From a bacterium (GTDB taxonomy: Bacteria; Patescibacteria; JAEDAM01; Absconditabacterales; Absconditicoccaceae), in the NCBI GenBank assembly GCA_030528665.1, contig JAUMYK010000004.1, forward strand, positions 1-42,465: a DNA stretch of 42,465 nt, written 5' to 3'. The notes beneath the pieces are model-generated. The model was not told the origin of the DNA and did not search any database. It saw only the letters and a list, made by a program, of their open reading frames with translations. The translations under genes and the position numbers were made by a program. Of this stretch, positions 36,723 through 42,465 are shown in pieces; the stretch's first letter is position 1, and each line of letters starts with the position of its first letter.

Positions 36723-37811
36723 TTAATTGCACCCATAGTTTTGTGGATAGTCATCTAATACATAGAATGTTAATGAATAATCATCATCAAAAATAAAAGC
36801 ACCACTATTGGGATTATAAGCATAATGATCAGCAGACTTGATCTGGACATATTCATTAGGCTGTCCCAATCCCTTACAATTGGATTTCATCTTATTGATC
36901 CAAGTGGTATAGAGGACAGGAGCATCAAAGAGCGAAGGATCAATCACCATCATCTCAGTGGCATACCCTGTAGCCACATAGACCAGTGGAGCCACATGAT
37001 ATCTCCATGCTACACAGCAGTTTGCCTTAGTATGAGCTTGGAGTCGATGATTAATATCACTTACAAAAATCTTTTTGCAATCATAACCTGCATCTGCCAT
37101 CAATTTTCGCATATAGTGGGCTCGTGCATAGCATCCATCTGCTGCATATTGAAATGGCAAACAAGGATACTGCGAAGAAGTAGCACAGGACAGATTCTTG
37201 AACTGGGTAAAAAAAGATTGTTCCTGTGTAGGTGACATGACCCAAGACAGTGACGCACTCCTTCTTACCTTGGTATCAGATGCTATCAAATCCTTCAATC
37301 GCTCCTTATGTGCTTGCAACTTTTTAAGCTCCTGATCTGTTGGCTTCTCAATATGAATAATTGGTGACCCCAATTTATCATCTACAGATCTTCCAATAAT
37401 AAATTTGAGCTTTCCTGGGAGATCCAACATTTCGTGATCTTTGCCAATCAGCTCCTTGTGATAAGCATCCCAATAGGTCTTGGTAGCCTCCTCCAAGAGC
37501 TGGCGATAGTGAGCATAGTTTTTGATATCTTTAGGTAGATAGAAGACCGTAGCTGTCCCCGGAAAGGTCACTCCATCTCCATATTCTGATATTAATATCT
37601 TCAATGGATCATCTTCAGACATTAGCATTAAATTATTAATATCAAACCTTGCATTCTCTGGGATAGGATATTCCACACCCTGAGGCTCTAATGTCACATC
37701 AGATGCAGAATCTGACTGACATCCTATTGCTCCAATAAAGAGCAAGGTAAGTACGATAAGGGAGAAAACTCCTGTTTTCCAGCCAATACAAGAGCTAGAA
37801 GTTTTCATCAT
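36723..37811 (-). CDS. Lipoprotein with protein-glutaminase (protein deamidase) domain
   Basis: 362 residues. The signal peptide ends in a lipobox (GAIGC, Cys31). A pro-like region of about 160 residues is followed by a domain that closely matches Chryseobacterium protein-glutaminase: SCATSSQYPCLPFQY, DGCYARAHYMRKLM (catalytic Cys227), NCCVAWRYHVA (His272) and MVIDPSLFDAPV (Asp291). The Cys-His-Asp triad and the extra cysteines likely to form disulfides are all present. These enzymes deamidate side-chain glutamine in folded proteins. There are no UGA codons. It lies 37 nt after sdaA and is probably co-transcribed; a terminator follows. The start may be the second ATG (37808), which follows GGAG. 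A role against host or prey proteins is inference. Confidence 0.88.
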   Translation of the reverse strand: MMKTSSSCIGWKTGVFSLIVLTLLFIGAIGCQSDSASDVTLEPQGVEYPIPENARFDINNLMLMSEDDPLKILISEYGDGVTFPGTATVFYLPKDIKNYAHYRQLLEEATKTYWDAYHKELIGKDHEMLDLPGKLKFIIGRSVDDKLGSPIIHIEKPTDQELKKLQAHKERLKDLIASDTKVRRSASLSWVMSPTQEQSFFTQFKNLSCATSSQYPCLPFQYAADGCYARAHYMRKLMADAGYDCKKIFVSDINHRLQAHTKANCCVAWRYHVAPLVYVATGYATEMMVIDPSLFDAPVLYTTWINKMKSNCKGLGQPNEYVQIKSADHYAYNPNSGAFIFDDDYSLTFYVLDDYPQNYGCN

Positions 37812-37849
37812 CTCCAGGCAATCATCTAAAAAGCAGGAAAACTGAGCTT

Positions 37850-39091
37850 TTAGGATCAGATTTCTTTGGTTTTTGTAGGCATGAGGAGGTCTTCATAGTG
37901 CTTAGCGAGTCCTCAGAGCGAGGTTTCCTTGTAAGCAGCACACATATCACGCCCTGTTTCTTTCATCGTCTGCACTACCGCATCAAAACTGATCGTATGC
38001 TCACTACTCGTAGACATACAGTAATTTGCCGTATTGAGCGCTCTGGTGGCTACGATCGCATTTCTCTCAATACAAGGAATCTGCACAAATCCTCCCACAG
38101 GATCACAGGTCATCCCCAGATGATGCTCCATACCGCTTTCGGCAGCGTACTCCATCTGCTCGATACTTCCTCCCATAAAATAGACCGCCATCGCAGCTGC
38201 CATTGAGCAAGCTACGCCGATTTCCGCTTGACACCCCCCCTCAGCTCCAGAGATCGTTGCATTATGTTTAAAGAGATTACCTATAATCCCTGCAATTGCT
38301 AATCCTCTTACCACCTGCTCTCTACTGAGATGGTATTCTTCAATCATTGCCTTGAGCAGTCATGGGATAACACCTGCTGAACCACAAGTAGGTGCAGTTA
38401 CTATACGTCCAGCACTTGCATTTTCCTCTGCGACTGCCAATGCATAGGCAAAAATTTTACTTGTAAAGGCTAATGCCGTAGGCTGAGTACGCGCCTTTTC
38501 GTACATTTCTTTTGCTCTTCTCTGGAGTTTGAGTGGTCATGGTAAGACCTCATCTTTAGCTAATCCTCTAGATGTTGCCTCCTCCATCGTATCAGCAATC
38601 ATTCACAGATAGTCCCAAATATCCTCATCTTCGTATTCCGCTACATATTCCCAGAGCTCTTTATGATGTGTTTTACATCGTGAGATGATCTCAGAGAGCG
38701 TAGTCAAAGGATAGACCTGTTTACTTTGATCAGCTTTTTGATCAATTTCCTCAATACCCTTGATCGTCCCTCCACCCACAGAAAAGACTGTCCATTCACC
38801 CAACTCTTGCTCATCTTTAAAAGCCTGAAATCTGATCCCATTGGTATGAAACTCGTGGACAAAGTGAGGTTTCCAAATAATTTCTACTGGCTTAGGTTTG
38901 AGAGTTTCGATGATGATTCGGTCTGTGAGGTGCCCTTTACCTGTAGCTGCGAGGCTTCCTCGTAGCTCGACCCTATAGCGATCTGCAGTGGGAAATTTGG
39001 TTTGCATACTACGAGCAGCTCTCTCTGGTCCCATCGTATGAGAGCTAGAAGGTCAGCATCCAACTTTGTAGAGTTCTTTGAGTGTATCCAT
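37850..39091 (-). CDS. sdaA: L-serine dehydratase (iron-sulfur type, single chain)
   Basis: 413 residues. It carries the [14 protein letters not shown] motif (first Gly is UGA 39053), [20 protein letters not shown], the cluster-binding segment [16 protein letters not shown], and [23 protein letters not shown]. Cysteines match those that bind the [4Fe-4S] cluster. It converts serine to pyruvate and ammonia. UGA glycines are at 39053, 38603, 38537, 38360, 37913 and 37856; the last adds only Gly-Ser before TAA. It follows the deaminase gene by 30 nt and precedes the protein deamidase, suggesting a transcript for amino-acid use. Confidence 0.95.
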
Positions 39092-39121
39092 ACTGAGAGA
39101 TAAGAAAATAAATCTTGCATA

Positions 39122-39592
39122 CTAGTATCTGATTTTATCTTGTTTTTTTGTCCATTCTTCAAAAACTTTGAGTGCATTCTCTCTACCGATTTGGTGGAAA
39201 GAAATTGCTCTCTCACTCATCTGCTTGTCCAACTCCTGATAGATAAAGTCATCATCAAACTGAATCTGAGCCGCATCAGTTCTGGTATTAGCATAATAAA
39301 CAGCCTTTGGTCTGGCTCGATAGATCGCACCTAGGCACATCGGACAGGGTTCACAACTCGTATACAGTACACAGTCATCCAGCTGAAAAGATCCAAGATT
39401 TTTGCAAGCATCTCTGATAGCAACCACTTCAGCATGTGCAGTAGGGTCATTTTCAGAGGTAACATGATTAGAACCTGTGCCTACGATTTTTCAGTCCTTG
39501 ACTACGATCGCTCAAAAAGGTCAGCCCTTGTTGGCTCTGATGTTTTCTAATGAAAGCTCAACAGCCTTTTCCATAAAGTATTCGTGATTCAT
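39122..39592 (-). CDS. Nucleoside/guanine deaminase-like zinc enzyme
   Basis: 156 residues of the cytidine deaminase fold. The zinc motifs are HAEVVAIRDAC (His and the catalytic Glu) and PCPMC. The tail IQFDDDFIYQEL resembles guanine deaminase (GuaD-type, COG0590) more than the tRNA adenosine deaminase TadA, but TadA is not excluded. Three UGA glycines cluster in the N-terminal strand region (39521, 39512, 39491), two of them in KGGPFGAIVV. The start is the ATG at 39592. The leader carries ATCAGACTTTTTACTTTTTT. Confidence 0.88.
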
Positions 39593-39641
39593 CTTCTGCG
39601 TTGGGAAAAAAGTAAAAAGTCTGATCAAGATCATCATTTTG

Positions 39642-39669
39642 AGTATGAGAATTGCAAGCCAGAAATCAA
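39642..39669 (-). promoter_or_regulatory. Promoter of the deaminase-sdaA-deamidase group
   Basis: TTGATT (39664-39669), 16 bp, CATACT (39642-39647). Confidence 0.5.
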
Positions 39670-39704
39670 GCAAATCTGCTCCCTTTTCCCTCTCCTGAGA
39701 AAAT

Positions 39705-40928
39705 TTAGGTGGTATCCGATCTTTTGCTAGTAGTCACTCTCCAAGAAGGCTTGCTGTCAAGGTAGGTTTGCACCTGCTGAGGGGTCAGTTTTTTGTTTTT
39801 TACGAGCGCAGCAATTTTATAATAAGGAATGTCAATAGCCTCATCGAGGATGCCAAGCTCATCAAGAAGTTTTTGCAGTTGAAGTTTATCTTTTGCAGTA
39901 TAGGTCTGAGATTTGGAGAGCTTGATACTCGAGTCCTCTCCAAAAAGTTGTTGAAAAGCTCCTTTTTCTGCATAGGCTATCAAGATTTCCTTGAGCTGGT
40001 CTTTTTCCTTGGTCTGTAGTGCAATGCTATTGGCAAGCTGCGTATAGTGATCCACCATAGCTCTGATCGTAGTTTCTCCAAGCACTCCTCCATCTACCAG
40101 TTCTCCACCATAGTTGAGATGCGACCAGAGTGGGCAGAGAGACTGATATTCACAGTACTTACAATAGGGGTTTGACTGGGTCGGAAAAGCCTCTTCTACT
40201 CCCATATTATGTTCAAATCTCGCGTTTTCGATCTCTGCTATGATCTTGCGGTATTTCTCGACAATAGGCAGGAGTACTTCCTCCGTAATCTCTCGCTGAT
40301 CCAGGAGATCAAAATGCAGATAATGCAATCTGGCTTCGATTTTTTTGAGGTATTTTCCATATTTCTGCTGGATACCTTGTGCATACAGCGTCAGCTGCTC
40401 ACGATATTCATCCTTATCCTCTGGAGGGAGGTTTTTATTGGTTTTGTAGTCATTGATGATAAAGGTATCTCATTGCTTATCGAGACGATCGATTACTCAG
40501 CGAAATTTTGGGCTTTGGGATCAGCTTTCTCCTTGTTCACTGAGGTCAAAATTGATTCTCATTTCGGTAGCTATGAGTTTTCCTTCATCAAATGGAGCAT
40601 GTTGATCAAAATATTGTGCCAAATAGTGCTCTCCTCTTCTGAGATAATCACTTTCGTTTTGATCGCCTTTGTAAATAAGCTTACCTTGCGTATTGAGGAG
40701 GGATTGCTCTCGTAGGGAGTAAAACTGTGCAATGAGATCAGATTTTTGAGGGTTTTTAAAAATACTGACTTGCTGATAGAGCCGTTCTAATGCGGAGTGT
40801 ACGCATGTTCATAACAGCAAATCTGGAGTCGTTTCAAACTCTTTTTCTAGCCCATCAAGATAGCGATACTGATATTTTTTGGGACATTGCTGATAGAGAT
40901 TGATCTGGGAAAATGAATAGACCACCAT
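39705..40928 (-). CDS. PD-(D/E)XK nuclease of RecB/Cas4/AddB type
   Basis: 407 residues. Motifs in order: YSFSQINLYQQCPKKYQYRY (first Cys), GTCVHSALE (G from UGA 40809), GVIDRLDK (metal Asp, G from UGA 40497), IINDYKTNK (D-x-K catalytic pair), EQLTLYAQG, and C-terminal CKYCEYQSLC. The four cysteines fit the iron-sulfur clasp of AddB and Cas4 nucleases. UGA also at 40521 and 40470. It is likely to act in DNA repair or recombination. There is no CRISPR array in the window. It follows rarA by 48 nt and is probably in its operon. Confidence 0.88.
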
Positions 40929-40976
40929 ACTAACTCTATAAAAAGGTAAAAAGCTGATCCTCGATCACTTATGCTA

Positions 40977-42194
40977 TTAGACTTTTTTGATTTTTTTTAG
41001 TCGCTCCTGAGCCGCTGTTTCAAACTTATTCTCACAAGGAGCATAGAACTGTAGTGGTATTTCAAGATAGTTTTGATCTACTCGATGCTGAGGGAAATCA
41101 TGTGGGTAGCGATACAATGCTTTACCCAGTTTTGTCAAATGTTTAGGAACTGGCTGGAGAGGCGCATGTGCAATATGTTCAAGAGCTGTATTGATCGCTT
41201 TGTAAGCAGAATTACTCTTTGGAGAGAGCGCAAGATAAATTACCGCCTCTGCGAGCGGAATACGAATCTCTGGCATCCCGAGTTCCTTAGCAGCAGCAAG
41301 GCTAGCTGTTGCAAGGGGAAGTGCTTGCGGATTTGCCAAGCCAACATCTTCTGCAGCAAAGATCACAATCCTCCTAGCAATATAGAGCGGATCTTCTCAT
41401 CCTGACAACATCTTTGCAAGTCGATAGATTGCCGCATCAGGGTCTGAGCCTCTCATGCTTTTGATCAAAGCAGAAATCGTATCGTATTTATCCTCAGTTT
41501 TATGATAGGATTTTTGACTTGGAAGAAGGGATTTTACCTCCTCAAGGGTCAGATTTTGATCTTGGAGTAAGAGGAGCTCGAGCCTATTGATCGCACTTCT
41601 CAGGTCGCCTTCTACAATACTTGCCACATAATGGATAATATCAGTGGCTATGATACGTTTTTCCTGCTCAAGGATCGTGGTTAAACGCTGCTCGATACTC
41701 TTTTCACTCAAAGGCTGAAACTCAAATGCTAGACATCTGGAGAGTATTGCATTATTGAGATGATAATAGGGGTTTTCGGTAGTAGCTCCAATGAGAATCA
41801 GATTTCCTGTTTCTATATCGTGCAAGAGCGCATCCTGCTGGAGTTTGTTGAATCTATGGATCTCATCAAAAAAAAGTAAAGTCTGAACTCCTTCCAGCGT
41901 TTGCCTCGATTGAGCTTCTTGTGATACTTTTTTTAGCTCAGCGACTGAGGATTTGGTAGCATTAAGATAGACATAGTAATAGCCAAGATTGCTAGCAATC
42001 AGCTGGGCAAGAGTGGTCTTTCCCGTTCCTGGAGGTCCTCGGAAAAGCGCGTTGATCATTTTATTTTGCTGGAGAAATTTGGTCAAGACGCCTTTTTCTC
42101 CTATCAGATGTTCCTGCCCGCAGAATTGCTCAAGCACTTGGGGTCTGTACTTGGTTGCCAGAGAGCTAGGAGGAGTTGTACTAAAGAGGTTCAT
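40977..42194 (-). CDS. rarA: Replication-associated recombination ATPase RarA (MgsA)
   Basis: 405 residues, a little shorter than E. coli RarA. The AAA+ motifs are FRGPPGTGKTTLAQ (Walker A), LFFDEIHRFNKLQQDALL (Walker B), GATTENPYYHLNNAILSRC (sensor 1 and Arg finger) and EGDLRSAINRLE (sensor 2). The C-terminal oligomerisation domain has [27 protein letters not shown] and AAEDVGLANPQAL. One UGA (41397) is glycine in SGGEDP. It works at stalled forks. The ATG at 42194 follows a pyrimidine-rich leader. Confidence 0.95.
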
Positions 42195-42233
42195 TGGAAA
42201 AATTGATATAAAAATGGGAGATGATCAGGTTTA

Positions 42234-42465
42234 TTACTTCTTTTCTTCAAAGGAAAATTCAATTGTCTCATCTGCTTGGTTCCAAAGCGAGACAAACACT
42301 TCTTCCTCAGATCATCTCAAGGAATTGATCACAAATACAGGGCATTCGTTTGGCTCAATGAGGCTTCCAAATCTGATTTCCAAGCATAGATACTCTGAAG
42401 GAAAAGCAAATGGATTGATTCCAATATTGAGATTTTTGATATCAGAGCGTATCCATTGCTGATAC
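42234..42465 (-). CDS. C-terminal part of an unknown protein (5' end outside the window)
   Basis: The frame is open from the window edge to a double stop (TAA TAA, 42231-42236), giving 76 residues, with one UGA read as glycine in SLRGSEEE. The segment is rich in strand-forming residues (PVFVINSL, EVFVSLWNQ) and ends in an acidic-basic tail. No family is recognised. It lies 39 nt upstream of rarA and may share its transcript. Confidence 0.6.

Noticed and set aside
39122..39592. Assignment of the deaminase as TadA
   Set aside because: Zinc motifs fit both, but the C-terminal FDDDFIYQEL-type tail is closer to guanine deaminase; no gene symbol was given.
40209..40715. Long plus-strand frame of 168 codons
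   Set aside because: It is antisense to the nuclease gene, whose cysteine and catalytic motifs are clear on the minus strand.
39705..40928. Cas4 as part of a CRISPR system
   Set aside because: No CRISPR repeats or other cas genes are in the window; the motifs fit the broader RecB/AddB nuclease group.
1..42465. tRNA genes, CRISPR arrays or insertion sequences
   Set aside because: I saw no T-loop or acceptor-stem pattern, no regular spaced repeats and no transposase motif, though a covariance-model scan was not possible.

Overview
The window reads coherently only with genetic code 25, in which UGA is glycine. Nearly ninety in-frame UGA codons fall inside recognisable protein families, often at invariant glycines: the Walker A of a pilus ATPase, the PAGDQP motif of UvrB, the GPSSSHT loop of serine dehydratase and the HPFxDGNKRxG loop of a Fic domain. 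Every gene I could close ends in TAA or TAG. With the low GC content, this points to the Patescibacteria (CPR) lineages Absconditabacteria (SR1) or Gracilibacteria (BD1-5). The sequence alone does not separate the two. Under the standard code most genes here would look fragmented.

Layout. 1-368: untranslated leader with a possible structured RNA. 369-1955 (+): type IV pilus assembly ATPase. 2012-8995 (all -): dnaN, a type IV pilin-like protein, a nucleotidyltransferase, ftsA-ftsZ, an isolated atpC, and a TRM11-like RNA methyltransferase. 9224-10046 (+): two tandem paralogous small secreted or lipoproteins, each with its own promoter and terminator. 10113-14434 (-): O-antigen ligase/polymerase-like membrane protein, a UvrB that lacks its C-terminal helicase half, and DprA. 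14649-17564 (+): secreted propeller-like protein, SpoU RNA methyltransferase, DedA membrane protein. 17565-18188: repeat-rich non-coding block. 18189-20606 (+): an 805-residue exported protein of unknown family with the best promoter and the only clear Shine-Dalgarno site in the window. 20772-22547 (+): VOC protein and a ZIP metal transporter. 22718-31730: a surface-polysaccharide region (five glycosyltransferases and a Wzx-type flippase) with pheS and a RhuM-Fic fusion embedded. 31842-33572 (+): VanY-type peptidase, grpE and a small ORF split by TAG. 33618-36009 (-): small membrane protein, YigZ-family protein, S41 protease. 36144-36620 (+): unknown. 36723-42465 (-): lipoprotein related to protein-glutaminase, L-serine dehydratase, nucleoside deaminase, Cas4/RecB-like nuclease, RarA, and a partial gene.

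The gene set fits a small host- or prey-associated cell. It has a type IV pilus and DNA-uptake genes (PilB, pilin, DprA), capsule or glycan export, and secreted or lipid-anchored enzymes (protein deamidase, carboxypeptidase, S41 protease) that could act on a partner cell. The amino-acid catabolic SdaA lies next to the deamidase. The partner-cell role is inference.

Regulatory signals repeat across the window. More than twenty promoters pair a TTGNNN -35 with a TANNNT-like -10 at a spacer of 16 bp, and a TCAG-plus-T-tract element recurs in leaders and at gene borders. Canonical Shine-Dalgarno sites are almost absent.
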